The translations under genes were made by a program, and so were the position numbers. From contig JAUPFL010000001.1 in assembly GCA_030562215.1 (NCBI GenBank), forward strand, positions 3,460,501 through 3,524,500: DNA of 64,000 nucleotides. Reading direction: 5' to 3'. Positions 38,709 to 49,095 of the stretch are shown piece by piece. Numbering within the stretch: the first letter of the stretch is position 1; the number at the start of each line of letters is the position of its first letter. The stretch is from Peribacillus frigoritolerans. Lineage in GTDB: Bacteria > Bacillota > Bacilli > Bacillales > DSM-1321. The notes beneath the pieces were generated by a model. The model saw only the letters and a list, made by a program, of their open reading frames with translations, had not been told where the DNA came from and did no database searches.

Positions 38709-39799
38709 ATGAAAAAAGTAATAGCGGGTATAGTTGTTTCAGTAGGACTATTAGCAGGATGTGGATCGGAAAACCAACTGACACAGTTGATGATTTTTTA
38801 ACAGCATTCCAAAAAAGTGACTTTGAAAAAGCAGGAAAACAGATTGATGAGGGATTGGAAGAGTTACAATCTGAAGAAGAGTCCATGAGCAGTGAGAAAT
38901 TTTTAAAAGCAATCGGAAAAGATTATAAGTTTGGCAAGCCTAAAGAGGTTTCAAGTGAGGGAGATAAGGCTAAGGTTAAGGTTGAAATTACATCAGTTGA
39001 TATTGGAGTCGCAGCAACAGCGGCAATTGCCGAAGTAATGCCAGTAGCGTTTGCAACTGCGTTTGATGAAGATTCAGAGAAGGCAGATAAAGCTATGGAG
39101 AGTTTAATGGAATCATCGATGATTAAACATATCAAATCAGAGGATACGCCAAGGGTTACTCGTGAGGTCACATTGAATCTGAAGAAGAATAAAGACGGTG
39201 AATATAAGATCGTATCTGATGACAACTTTAAAGAGGCTGTATTAGCAAACTTCGGTCAAGTTGAAGATGTGTTCGGGGAAGATGCAGAAGAAACAGAAGC
39301 TACTGAAGATCAACCAAAGCAAAAAGTTGAAGTTATACGTGAGATTGCTAAAGACAAAGAGTATGATGCAAATCCAATTAAATTTAATATTGAAGAAATC
39401 TCTCTTAAAAAGGTATCCAATGTAAGTGTTGATGAGCAAGATAGAATCTCTATGTATACAGAAAAGGAAGTCGGAGATGAGTTTGAATATCTATATATAA
39501 AATCACATGCAGAAAACACATCTGATGAGGATTACAATTTCCAAAACATTCAAGAAGTAACAGTATTCGCAAATGGTAAACAAGAAACAGTGGACTCATT
39601 GAATTATGACTTTATCGACAATGATGAAGGTGAAGACAGTGAGTACTATGGTAAAGTCAATAAAGAAAGTGAAGTTGGAGTAATTTTTGATACTCCCATT
39701 GAGAATATTGAAAAGATCAGACTTCTAATTAGTCCATCAAACGATGCAGAATATGAGAATGGAGCAGAGCCACAGGTTGCTGAATTTGAATTAAAGTAA
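38709..39799 (+). CDS. Lipoprotein, DUF5105-like (frame break near lipobox)
   Basis: About 363 residues. The signal KKVIAGIVVSVGLLAGCGSE has lipobox LAGC. The A4 run at 38770-38773 needs one more A to continue KPTDTVDDFLTAFQKSD. The N-terminal half resembles the DUF5105/DUF4878 type (a helical pair, then strands); the C-terminal half is a very acidic beta domain (EKEVGDEFEYLYIKSHAENT). It is probably anchored outside the membrane; role unknown. Confidence 0.75.
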
Positions 39800-39897
39800 A
39801 CTAAACAATGGGATACACCTTAGCTCAAAAGAGGGGAAATTCATGAGTTAAAACGCAAGCTACAATTGTATTATTCACAATAAATTACCTTTTATAC

Positions 39898-39937
39898 AAA
39901 AAACCACCACCAGTTTATTTTGATGGGTGGTTTTCTT
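39898..39937 (+). terminator. Terminator between convergent lipoprotein and XRE genes
   Basis: AAAACCACC ... GGGTGGTTTT followed by CTTCT; the stem overlaps the last codons of the XRE gene. Confidence 0.7.
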
Positions 39938-40154
39938 CTGTTTGAATCAATTCAATTTCAAATAAGTCTTCTATAGATATCCCTAACGCTCTAGAAATTA
40001 AAACTGTATGAGTATCCTTGTGACTTTCTAATTTATCAAACCTTGAAATGTTTCCTTGAGGGATTCCTGTAAGTTCACTCAATTTAACTTGTGTCATTCC
40101 TCTTTCCTTCAATACTTTACCTAATCTTGGAGTAACCTTCACTGTAGTTTTCAT
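39915..40154 (-). CDS. XRE-family helix-turn-helix regulator
   Basis: 79 residues, almost entirely the HTH_3 domain: GKVLKERGMTQVKLSELTGI, then PQGNISRFDKL. It ends with an acidic tail. It lies divergent from a small gene at 40349, with two TATACTAT-type operator candidates between, an arrangement typical of a small phage-like or stress repressor. Confidence 0.9.
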   Translation of the reverse strand: MKTTVKVTPRLGKVLKERGMTQVKLSELTGIPQGNISRFDKLESHKDTHTVLISRALGISIEDLFEIELIQTEENHPSK

Positions 40155-40259
40155 TCTAATACAACCCCTTTTATTTACTTATCTAAGTATACTATATCCT
40201 ATATCGTCTTGGGTATAAAAAATAATTTGGAAAAGTTGTAATTTATTGTTTGTATATTA

Positions 40260-40275
40260 TATACTATATAGTATA
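40260..40275. promoter_or_regulatory. Palindromic operator candidate for the XRE regulator
   Basis: TATACTATATAGTATA is a perfect 16-base palindrome. A related copy, TATACTATATCCTATA (40188-40203), overlaps the XRE promoter region. Confidence 0.6.
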
Positions 40276-40348
40276 GTTGGATTATCGGCAAGACGGACAA
40301 CGAAAACTACAAAAAATAACAGCCTACGGGCAAAAGGGGATAACCAAA

Positions 40349-40613
40349 ATGATAACTCAAACAATTGAAGCTAAAAAAGGTATTTGTATCAGTTGATAAC
40401 GCTGCACAGTGGATAGTATTTGAAGAAGAAATGCAAGCTGGGTTCAATTATCAACTTGCTTCTATAGAAGATCTTCACGATTATGTGGCAGCTTGCGGTG
40501 AAGTATTTACCTACAACATTCAAACATCTGAGGGTGTTGTTAAATGGCACTTTGAAGAATTTTCTGAAGAGTCTCCACTTGACTACATCTGTGAATACCG
40601 GGTGATCAACTAA
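40349..40613 (+). CDS. Small hypothetical protein divergent from XRE (one-base insertion)
   Basis: ATG 40349 with AAGGGGA upstream. The A6 run at 40373-40378 must lose one A to join MITQTIEAKK to VFVSVDNAAQWIVFEEEMQA. The rest is intact and acidic, about 87 residues. Unknown, but its place opposite the repressor suggests it is the repressed gene. Confidence 0.5.
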
Positions 40614-40654
40614 TGGGTCACACCATAAATAACATTCATGAAACTAGGTTAATA

Positions 40655-40695
40655 TTTTATTACAAGAAAAAACTACTAACTAACAGTTAGTAGTT
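40655..40695 (-). terminator. Terminator of the DUF3900 gene
   Basis: On the minus strand AACTACTAAC pairs with GTTAGTAGTT and is followed by TTTTCTTG, beyond the DUF3900 stop. Confidence 0.7.
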
Positions 40696-40820
40696 GTGAT
40701 CAAATTTAGAGTAAATAATGGCGGTTTGAGAGTTTGAATTTTTGTATGAATATTGGTCACAGATTCGTCTGAAACCCTTGATATTAAGCAATGGTTAGAT
40801 GATTTATTGGTCGCTATTTA

Positions 40821-41882
40821 TCAACTTTTATTTATGATTTTTTCAATTAGTATTTGCAAATCATCCGGCCTATGAAACTCAATCGGGGAAACGCCTTTAT
40901 CAAACTCTATTGTATTGGATTCTATCATCAATACATATTTCCCATTAATCTTCCCTAAATGGATGCTTTCGCCAAAATCGGCTAACAGTCCTTTGATTGA
41001 TGTACTGCCTAGCTTCATGCGTAGTTCGGCTTCAGGTGTATGCTCGACGATTTGGGCCGTGGCTTCGACGACCTGATGGGTTTCAAGACGTTCCTGAATT
41101 TCACGCTTTTCACTCGTTTCCCAGATTTCCAGGTCCTGTTCGAATTTGTGCAGTTCGTCACTGTTATCTTCGAATTGAGCGGATACATGCTCATGGACCA
41201 TGTGGATGACCTGGTTTTTCATGATTTCCGGCATCGATTCGCCATATTCGACGAATTTCAAGAAGTCCTCGAAGTAGCGGGCATGTGAGGCCTGGTGGAT
41301 TTTCAGCTCACCTTCTTCGACCATTCCTTCTTCGGGCATGTAGGGGTATTGAATGGATTTCATATTTTTAGTGGTGATTGCCATTTCAACGTGCCTAATC
41401 AAGGTCCGTTCATCCGAAATGGAAGCAACTTTCGGCTCGAAATCACATTTCAATAAGAAAACGAATGGTTCATCAAGATATTTCGTTAATTTTGCCGATG
41501 CAATTATGAAAACACCGCCACGGACGGCACTTGTATCAATATAAGACCGCGTGAATTGTTCATTTTCCTCTTGGAATTCGTGTTTTGTTTTTGCATATCG
41601 AACACGGTTAAATACATTGTAATTAGGGTTGGAATCAAGTGCATGTCCTTCTTCGACAATAAAAGAACCGATTTTCGTCGGTATTTGTTCAGTTTTTGGA
41701 TGACGGTCGACTTTCCGTTTGGAAATCTTCATCAACTCCCCATCCAAAAAATCCTTTAGAGGACTTTCCTCGTATTCTTCAGTATCAAGAGTTTGAAAAT
41801 GTTTAAAACGCTTATCAGCCTGATCGCCTTTGCCTTCGACTTGGATTAAATAAAAAGACAGATAGGTAATCGCAAAATCCAT
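40821..41882 (-). CDS. DUF3900 protein
   Basis: 353 residues from ATG 41882 (AAGGTG site eight bases upstream). Soluble, with no signal peptide. The start MDFAITYLSFYLIQVEGKG and the block SYIDTSAVRGGVFIIASAKL match DUF3900 of Bacillaceae as I recall it. Function unknown. Strongly acidic C-terminal half. Monocistronic. Confidence 0.75.
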   Translation of the reverse strand: MDFAITYLSFYLIQVEGKGDQADKRFKHFQTLDTEEYEESPLKDFLDGELMKISKRKVDRHPKTEQIPTKIGSFIVEEGHALDSNPNYNVFNRVRYAKTKHEFQEENEQFTRSYIDTSAVRGGVFIIASAKLTKYLDEPFVFLLKCDFEPKVASISDERTLIRHVEMAITTKNMKSIQYPYMPEEGMVEEGELKIHQASHARYFEDFLKFVEYGESMPEIMKNQVIHMVHEHVSAQFEDNSDELHKFEQDLEIWETSEKREIQERLETHQVVEATAQIVEHTPEAELRMKLGSTSIKGLLADFGESIHLGKINGKYVLMIESNTIEFDKGVSPIEFHRPDDLQILIEKIINKS

Positions 41883-42391
41883 GAATGTCACCTTCTTCAA
41901 TTATTAAGCATAATTCCCGTACTTTTTTTAAGACTTAATAAGTATAGTGATGTACTTTGATTCCGTCAAACTATTGGTGCATGAATGATTAGAATAATTT
42001 TGGTGTATTATTTCATAATAATACATAGAAAAAATAAATATTGATTCTCCATAGGATTGAAAATATTGGAACTATTACAAGACAAATTAATGGTATGCAG
42101 TAAATACTCCAACAGCTAACTTTATTAATATTAAAATAATGAATTGTTTACCATACATGTTAAATGACAGGTGATTTTATTGGATATTAAAGCTTTCATT
42201 CCACAAAAGATTAAAAAAATAGAATTTTACAATAATAATTCATTGACGAAGGAAAGGGTAATACGTATAATTTGAAAGTCAGATAATTCAGGAATTGAAG
42301 AAATTTGTCGAAATTTCTCCGATATAAATGGTAAGTGAAATTATTTGTCTGCAGTTTTCAGAATAGTTTATAAAATTACGGAGGAGAGAAC
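41883..42391. other. Divergent intergenic region
   Basis: 509 AT-rich bases between the DUF3900 gene and the permease, probably holding both promoters. No frame, repeat or hairpin stands out. Confidence 0.4.
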
Positions 42392-43803
42392 ATGAGTATT
42401 TTTAGAAAGAAGTCCATTGAGGACTTGTTGAAAAACGCAGGTTCCGGCGGTAAGGGATTGAAACGGGAACTAGGTGCTTGGGATTTAACGATGCTAGGAA
42501 TTGGAGCGATTATTGGGACAGGCATTTTTGTTTTAACAGGCACAGGCGCAGTGAATGCTGGCCCTGCACTTTCATTATCGTTCGTCATTGCTGGTCTTGC
42601 TTGTTTATTCGCCGCACTTTCTTATGCAGAATTTGCAGCTTCCGTGCCGGTATCCGGTTCGACTTATACGTATGCGTATGCAACTTTAGGTGAATTCGCC
42701 GCTTGGATAATCGGCTGGGATCTAATCCTCGAATACTTATTGGCTGTTAGTGCCGTATCGGCAGGATGGTCGGGCTATTTCCAATCATTTTTAAGTGGAT
42801 TCGGGATTAACTTTCCGGAGAAATTGACTGCAGCACCGGGTTCGGTGGAAGGTGTCACGACTTATATGAACTTACCTGCCTTTTTGATAGTCATGGCGAT
42901 TACCTTTTTGATTTCCATAGGTACGAAACAAACGACTAGAATCAATAATATAATGGTCGTTATTAAAGTGCTGGTTGTGTTGTTGTTCATCGTTTCTTCT
43001 ATTTATTATGTGAAACCGGAAAACTGGCAGCCTTTCATGCCATTTGGAATCGATGGGGTATTTTCAACTGCCGCATTAATGTTCTTCGCCTTCATCGGCT
43101 TTGATGCAGTTGCATCTGCTGCTGAAGAAACAAGAAATCCAGGAAAGAATTTACCACGCGGAATCCTCGGTTCCTTAGTCATTTGTGTTGTGCTTTATAT
43201 GATTGTAAGTTTAATCATGACAGGTGTGGTACCGTATGCACAATTCAGCAAGGCTCTTGATCACCCGATTTCTTTGGTCTTGCAAAGCGCAGGTCAAAAT
43301 TGGGTTGCAGGAATCATCGATCTAGGTGCCTTCCTCGGAATGACCACGGTGATCTTGGTTATGTTGTATGGCCAAACGCGAATCATGTTTGCGATGTCAC
43401 GTGATGGGCTGATGCCCAAATCCTTATCAAAACTTCATAAAAATATAAAACACCTTATGCGGCTTCATGGATATTTGGTTTGATAGCGGCCCTATTGGGA
43501 GCATTCATACCTCTTGGTGAGTTGGCAGAGTTGGTCAACATTGGAACATTGACTGCGTTTACGATGATTTCCATAGCTGTCATCGTTTTACGGAAAACAA
43601 GACCGGATATGAAACGAGCTTTCTATTGTCCGGCAGTACCGCTCGTTCCAGGCCTGGCAATCGTTTTTTGCGTATTCTTGATGATTCAGCTAGGAAATCA
43701 TACATGGATAAGGTTTTTGATCTGGATGGCAATCGGAGTAGTCATTTACTTTGCTTATTCCCGTAAGCATTCCAATCTTAACCAGCAGGAAAATGATCAT
43801 TGA
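42392..43803 (+). CDS. APC-family amino acid permease, YfnA/CAT-like (frame break)
   Basis: About 470 residues with twelve membrane segments. LKRELGAWDLTMLGIGAIIG, TGIFVLTGTGAVNAGPALSL and the helix-6 block FFAFIGFDAVASAAEETRNP are signatures of cationic/branched amino acid transporters. The A run near 43441 needs one A to continue KKYKTPYAASWIFGLIAALL. Site CGGAGGAGAG before the ATG. Substrate unknown; B. subtilis YfnA is the closest named relative I know. Confidence 0.88.
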
Positions 43804-43929
43804 AAGCAGGAATGTCGCAAATTTCTTCAATCTAGTAGTGTTTCATAGAGATGTAAAAACCAAAAAATATAAACTAGTCTTATGAAAGGGTTCGAGATGA
43901 GTCCAGCCTAAAGTTTTTTCTTAAAAATA

Positions 43930-44050
43930 TATTCCAGTTGATTGGAACGGGAGGTATGAGACTCCCGCGGGAAAAGCGCGTATAAGGGAGACTTCACAGG
44001 CGCCAAGAGCGCCGAGGAGGCTCCCGGACCACCTGCGGAAAGGGAGAGGA
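43930..44050 (-). repeat. Interspersed GC-rich repeat, copy A
   Basis: On the minus strand it reads TTTCCGCAGGTGG..., GGGAGCCTCCTCGGCGCTC, ...CGCGCTTTTCCCGCGGGAGT and CCAATCAAC. The same ~120-base element occurs twice at 52.3-52.7 kb in the other orientation. It is far richer in G/C than its surroundings and is non-coding. Confidence 0.85.
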
Positions 44051-44128
44051 TATCTGAAAACAACTGAAACTTTTTTAAAAGAAAAAATAGTAGGAAAACT
44101 GGCTCTTCTCAATTTAGCATACGGTCTG

Positions 44129-44153
44129 AGACACTCTCTGGAGTGTCTTTTTT
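44129..44153 (+). terminator. Terminator upstream of hemAT
   Basis: AGACACTC pairs with GAGTGTCT around CTCTG, then TTTTT. Confidence 0.85.
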
Positions 44154-44277
44154 GTTTGGACATAAATAGTTCATAAGTCTTCTGTCAAGGAAGAAAATTT
44201 ATCAAGGTGAATTAAGATTAACCGACTTTATGTCGAAATAGTATATATGGGTTAAAAAATTGGAGGGCAATTCAATC

Positions 44278-45575
44278 ATGAAAAGTATATGGAGAAGTAA
44301 ACAAAAGATAGATTCAATAGACTATATGCAATATAAAGAACACGTCGGTATCAATATCCAGAAATATCCGAGCGTATTGAATCAAGTGGACATGATCCAT
44401 TTGACGATCGAGGATTTGTGCATAATTCGTTCTTTACAGGAACAAGTGAAGGGACAGTTGACCCAAATAGTAGGGAATTTTTATAAAAACCTAGAAAATG
44501 AACCCTCTTTAATGAAAATCATTAAGGACAATAGTTCTGTTGAAAGGTTGAAAAAGACACTGCATCGTCATATGTTCGAAATGTTTAGCGGAACCATTGA
44601 TGATGCGTATGTTAAACAGCGTTATATCATCGCACAAGTACATGTGCGAATTGGACTTCAACCAAAATGGTATATGAGTGCATTTCAGGATTTATTGCAA
44701 TCATTAATCATTCATGTGATTTCCAACATAAAAAATATTGAGCAATATCAAGATAACATTCTGGCTGTCACTAAAATTTTTAATTTAGAGCAGCAAATAG
44801 TTTTAGAGGCATATGAACTTGAAAATGAGAAGATTCGCCAAAAAACATAGCAGAAAAAGAAACGATTAAACTGCAGGTCAATCATAATGCAGAGGAATTG
44901 GCAGCAATCAGTCAAGAGACCAGTTCAGCGACTCAATTAATGGCAAATAAGGTAGGTGAAATTCATGATTTCACTCAAAAGGGGTCAGAGATTGCCATAC
45001 ATGCAGAGGGAAAATCAAATGAGGGAGTCGAACTGTTACAGGGATTAGAGGAAAGATTGGTAAAAACGCAGGAGCAAATGACGATCATTTCAAAAGATAT
45101 GGAACAGCTTTCCAATACTTCAAAAGAAATTGAACGAATTGTCACGATCATCACTTCAATTGCAGAGCAAACGAATTTGTTGGCGTTGAATGCAGCGATT
45201 GAAGCGGCAAGAGCTGGTGAAAATGGTAAAGGATTTGCGGTTGTGGCTGGTGAGGTAAGGAAGCTATCAGAAAATACCAAGGAATCAGTTTCTGAAGTAG
45301 TGAAACTGGTTAATGGAATTGCTCATTTTACCAATGTCATGAACACGTCAATTTCCATGGTTAGCGGGGAAATTAGTAAAGGCACGAAACAAGGAAAAGA
45401 AACGGGTATATTTTTTACTGATATAGCAAAGGCCATGCTTTCTGTTAAAGAGCAGAATATTGAGATCACCAAGGAAATGACAGAGCTGAATGATATATTC
45501 GATGAAATTAATGAAGCGTTCAATCAAGTGGCCGTTTCCTCGGATCAATTGACTCAATTGACGATGAACTTGTAA
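44278..45575 (+). CDS. hemAT: HemAT: globin-coupled aerotaxis transducer (frame break)
   Basis: 432 residues repaired, the size of B. subtilis HemAT. Residues 1-180 form the heme globin domain, with the probable proximal His in [19 protein letters not shown]. Residues 190-432 are a methyl-accepting signalling domain with the hairpin tip [20 protein letters not shown]. It is soluble, with no membrane segment. It senses O2 and signals CheA. The A6 run at 44840-44845 needs one A to join RQKN to [16 protein letters not shown] precedes ATG 44278. Confidence 0.93.
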
Positions 45576-45865
45576 TGAGGTTGAACGGTTTAGAACAGCT
45601 TTATGGGGCTCATTGTATTTTAATAAACAACTCGGTAGAATATAAAAACCCCAAAGCCGTTCCTAGAATAAGAACAAACTATAAAAACCAGGGATTTAAA
45701 TCAATTCCAATGGATGCCGTTAACAGGCTGTTCAATATATCACTTGATAAAATATAAGTTTAATGTTATAGTAATAAAGCGATGAGCTAATTTGTGTAAG
45801 TCGAAGAACAAGCTTTTAGCTAAACGTCGGGATGTGGCCTGACGGTTCTGCGCCACAAACGCATC

Positions 45866-45896
45866 AAAGACGCCTGCTGCGTGCAGGCGTCTTTTT
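45866..45896. terminator. Terminator between hemAT and tatA (convergent)
   Basis: AAAGACGCCTGC pairs with GCAGGCGTCTTT, then TT; it abuts the tatA stop and works for both strands. Confidence 0.9.
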
Positions 45897-46102
45897 CATT
45901 TTATCGATTCTTTTCTTGCAGCTTGCACATCATCTTTGAATTCCTCTTGTATTTCTTCTGTTATTCCCTTGGTTGCATCCTTAAATTCCCTAAGCGAGGT
46001 ACCGACTGCCCGTCCGATTTGAGGTAGCTTGTTCGGTCCAAAAACAATTAAAGCTAAAAGAAGAATTAAAATTAAACCGGGAAAACCAATGTTTGAAAGC
46101 AT
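45896..46102 (-). CDS. tatA: Twin-arginine translocase subunit TatA
   Basis: 68 residues: one membrane helix ([17 protein letters not shown]), the hinge [12 protein letters not shown], then an amphipathic helix ([12 protein letters not shown]) and a charged tail. This is the pore-forming subunit that exports folded Tat substrates. No tatC lies next to it, so it works with a TatC encoded elsewhere. Confidence 0.95.
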   Translation of the reverse strand: MLSNIGFPGLILILLLALIVFGPNKLPQIGRAVGTSLREFKDATKGITEEIQEEFKDDVQAARKESIK

Positions 46103-46523
46103 AACCAGTCACTCCAATCAAGTCTATTAGTTAATATTATAGACTCCTTCCATGTTTTTGCAAATGTTATTTAGGATATATTATAGTGTTCAACTTCCTA
46201 TGATTTCGCAAGACAAATACTTTCAATTCCGTCTTAATTTTATCTTGCACATTCTATTTTAAAATATTTACTTACCCAAGTATGATATTCCCTAAAAAGA
46301 TTTCAATGAAAGTGGGGGACGGTAAATCAGAGTGCCGTCTTACGTTTTGGGCATTGAACTAATTTGGCTACACCAGCTTAATGTGTGGCATGAAATTTTT
46401 TTGTTACATGGGAATGATTAAACTTGCAAGATTGAAGATATTTCGGTATTATAACTATACAAGCTGCGTTGTTCGTAATGATAATTAAGTTTTAACCTTT
46501 AAGCTGTAATAGGGAGTTTTATA
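46103..46523. other. Intergenic upstream of tatA and the 46524 small ORF
   Basis: AT-rich. It probably carries the tatA promoter and one for the small peptide. No repeats or hairpins stand out. Confidence 0.4.
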
Positions 46524-46658
46524 TTGAAACAGGAATGTTATGCCTCGTCACTGACTTGGACAACAGGATTGCTTCTGCAAACACCCACTTTGAGGAGTGG
46601 TGGTTTAAAACTTTCTTACTTGAATACGGCAATTGCGGCTTACTACTTTAATAATTAG
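46524..46658 (+). CDS. Possible 44-residue peptide
   Basis: TTG start with AGGGAG upstream. It encodes KQECYASSLTWTTGLLLQ, then GGLKLSYLNTAIAAYYFNN. A clean terminator lies directly after the stop, so the unit looks like a deliberate short transcript. Low charge, aromatic C-terminus. No family recognised; it could be a leader, toxin or bacteriocin-like peptide. Confidence 0.4.
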   Translation: MKQECYASSLTWTTGLLLQTPTLRSGGLKLSYLNTAIAAYYFNN

Positions 46659-46688
46659 AAACCAGTCCGATAAGGGACTGGTTTTTTG
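46659..46688 (+). terminator. Terminator after the small ORF
   Basis: AACCAGTCC pairs with GGGACTGGTT around GATAA, then TTTTT. Confidence 0.92.
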
Positions 46689-46972
46689 TTGTTTTACGGT
46701 TTGGAACGTTGAAGATCGGTATAAAAAAAGGATGTTATTCAGAAATCGCAAATACCATGTAATTAACCTGGTTATGTGAAGGCTTCACGAATTATGAATT
46801 ATTTGTGAAAGTTTTTATTGAAATATCAGATAATTAGCATTTATAATAACAATTAGATAACTTGGTTCACTATTTGTATAAAAATATGAAAGTCGAATAT
46901 TTTTTGAATGATTACGTAAGCGCTATCATGTGGATGGAATTACTGCAGTCACATAGAGAGGAGAAAAATTTT

Positions 46973-48340
46973 ATGGCTAAAATTAATACGACCGAGGTAA
47001 TTAGCAACAGTAAATTTAACCGCTTTCATTTTGGGTTGCTGGCATGGTGTTTTATCATTATCCTTTTTGACGGCTATGACCTTGTCGTTTACGGAACAGT
47101 TGTCCCGTTATTGACGGAGGAATGGAACCTTACTTCCGTGGAAGCGGGGGCTATGGGCAGCTACGGTCTATTTGGAATGTTGTTCGGGGCCATCTTCTTT
47201 GGTACATTAGCAGATCGGATTGGCAGGAAAAACGTAATCGCGATTACACTTATTTTATTTAGTTTATTTACGCTTTTATGTGGATTTGCGGATACTCCTA
47301 CGATGTTTTCGACTTTCCGGTTTCTAGCGGGATTAGGACTTGGGGGCATAATGCCGAACGTCATTGCCTTATTGACGGATTATGCACCGAAAACGATGCG
47401 AAGCATGGTCGTTTCAATCGTTTTGTGCGGTTACTCATTCGGAGGGATGCTTGCTCCGATACTGGGCATCCTCGTTATGCCGAGACTAGGTTGGGAATCA
47501 ATATTCTGGTTTGCCGGAATACCATTGTTATTTTTACCCTTCATGATGAAACGTTTACCAGAGGCATCGACCCATCTGATCAGAATTAACAAAAAGGAAG
47601 AACTGATCAGAATATTATCAAAGGTAAGTCCGGAAAGTAAATTCGACATCAAGGACGAACTTGTGGAAGTGAAAAAAACAGAAGCCAATATGCCGATTGT
47701 TGGATTGTTTAAGGATTCCCGTGCTCTTAGCACATTAATGTTCTGGATCGCCTTTTTCATGTGCTTATTGATGGTATATGGATTGAATACATGGCTTCCA
47801 AAGCTAATGATCGAGGCAGGGTATGCGCTGAATTCAAGTTTAGGTTTCTTGATCGTCCTTCAAGGTGGCGCTATCGTAGGCACGCTTATCATCGCTAAAC
47901 TTTGTGATCGTTATGGTTCCAAGAAAATGCTTGTGCCGATGTATGCGCTTGGGGCTGTAAGTTTGACGCTATTGGGAATGGGAGGAAGCTCATTTGTGAT
48001 TTACACATTGGTAGCGATTGCAGGAGCCTGTACCATTGGTGCCCAAAACCTTGTACAAGCCTATGTTTCCCAGTACTATCCACCAAGTATTAGATCGACT
48101 GCACTAGGGGTGGCGTCTGGTATCGGAAGGATTGGAGGTATGCTCGGGCCCATACTCGGTGGATTTTTATTATCCATCTCGCTACCCATCCAATTGAATT
48201 TCATCGCTTTCGCCATTCCGGGTCTGATTGCTGCGGTTGCCTTATCATTCGTTCCGGTAAAAATGGCTTATTATAAACAGGATCATTCGGAACCAACTGA
48301 AGAAATGGTCGTAGAATCCAATAAAATGAACGTCTTGTGA
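46973..48340 (+). CDS. MFS aromatic acid:H+ symporter (AAHS) 1
   Basis: 455 residues, twelve membrane segments, intact. The first helix carries FDGYDLVVYG, the DGxD motif of aromatic-acid symporters such as PcaK/BenK. The loop motif GTLADRIGRKNVI is the MFS signature. ATG 46973 is chosen for GAGAGGAG upstream; the open frame extends further without a site. Likely substrates are benzoate-type acids (inferred). A paralogue lies 0.75 kb downstream. Confidence 0.87.
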   Translation: MAKINTTEVISNSKFNRFHFGLLAWCFIIILFDGYDLVVYGTVVPLLTEEWNLTSVEAGAMGSYGLFGMLFGAIFFGTLADRIGRKNVIAITLILFSLFTLLCGFADTPTMFSTFRFLAGLGLGGIMPNVIALLTDYAPKTMRSMVVSIVLCGYSFGGMLAPILGILVMPRLGWESIFWFAGIPLLFLPFMMKRLPEASTHLIRINKKEELIRILSKVSPESKFDIKDELVEVKKTEANMPIVGLFKDSRALSTLMFWIAFFMCLLMVYGLNTWLPKLMIEAGYALNSSLGFLIVLQGGAIVGTLIIAKLCDRYGSKKMLVPMYALGAVSLTLLGMGGSSFVIYTLVAIAGACTIGAQNLVQAYVSQYYPPSIRSTALGVASGIGRIGGMLGPILGGFLLSISLPIQLNFIAFAIPGLIAAVALSFVPVKMAYYKQDHSEPTEEMVVESNKMNVL

Positions 48341-48345
48341 ACTAC

Positions 48346-48401
48346 AGGCATGAAATGAAGTGCAGGGATACCATTGCTGTCATTTCATGCCTATTTGTTT
48401 T
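48346..48401 (+). terminator. Terminator after AAHS 1
   Basis: AGGCATGAAATGA pairs with TCATTTCATGCCT across a 21-base loop, then TTTGTTTTT. Confidence 0.85.
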
Positions 48402-48630
48402 TGGACTTTTTGCCGTAGTAATGAAGTTGCAAAATGACAAGAAATAGCATATAGATTTTCCAGGGCTTGACCTTATTCTTTAGAAAAGTTGCATAAATGT
48501 TCATAATTTCGCAATATGAGTCACTCTTAATATAAAGAATAAATGTTAGAATGATGGTACGGATAATTAATTCTCCCTTGAAGTGGAACGAACTAGAAAT
48601 TAATCTCATCTTTTGTGAGGAGTCAATACT

Positions 48631-48819
48631 TTGAAAATTTTAAAACATGTAATTTTTTGGTTAAGCATTATAGGGACATTATTCTCTATGATTTATTTCT
48701 TTGTAGCGGACATTCCATTGTATGTTAAATTGTTAGGCGGAGCCATCATCCTTTATCTTGGTTATGATCTAATAACGGAATCAAGGAAAAGAAAGCGTAA
48801 AGAAGCCTTGGAAGCCTAA
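48631..48819 (+). CDS. Small two-helix membrane protein
   Basis: 62 residues from TTG 48631 behind GAGGAG. Two hydrophobic helices (VIFWLSIIGTLFSMIYFFV; YVKLLGGAIILYLGYDLI) and a basic tail ESRKRKRKEALEA. Closed by its own terminator. Unknown. Confidence 0.6.
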   Translation: MKILKHVIFWLSIIGTLFSMIYFFVADIPLYVKLLGGAIILYLGYDLITESRKRKRKEALEA

Positions 48820-48834
48820 TCCTATATACTCATT

Positions 48835-48865
48835 AAAAGCCCTCTTTGATAAGAGGGCTTTTTTG
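48835..48865 (+). terminator. Terminator after the small membrane protein
   Basis: AAAAGCCCTCTT pairs with AAGAGGGCTTTT, then TT. Confidence 0.93.
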
Positions 48866-49095
48866 TTGATTAAAATGGCTAATTGACTTTGATTATTGAC
48901 AATATTCTAAAGATTAAGTTAGTATATAGTGAACTTAGTTCTATATATATATAATTTGTATTTGTAACTACAATATCAGTTGTCATTAAAATGTTAGCTC
49001 AGCCAAAAAAATAGAGACATCCTTAAGACTACGTCAAAAGGAAAAGCAGAAAGAGGGGAAGGAAATGTGCACATTCCAAGTGTCTGAAATGATTG

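Noticed and set aside
45575..45757. 60-codon frame directly after hemAT
   Set aside because: Starts inside the hemAT stop without coding character; a terminator region follows.
45780..45866. Possible riboswitch before the tatA/hemAT terminator (GC-richer 80 bases)
   Set aside because: It lies downstream of both convergent genes and no known riboswitch core was recognised.
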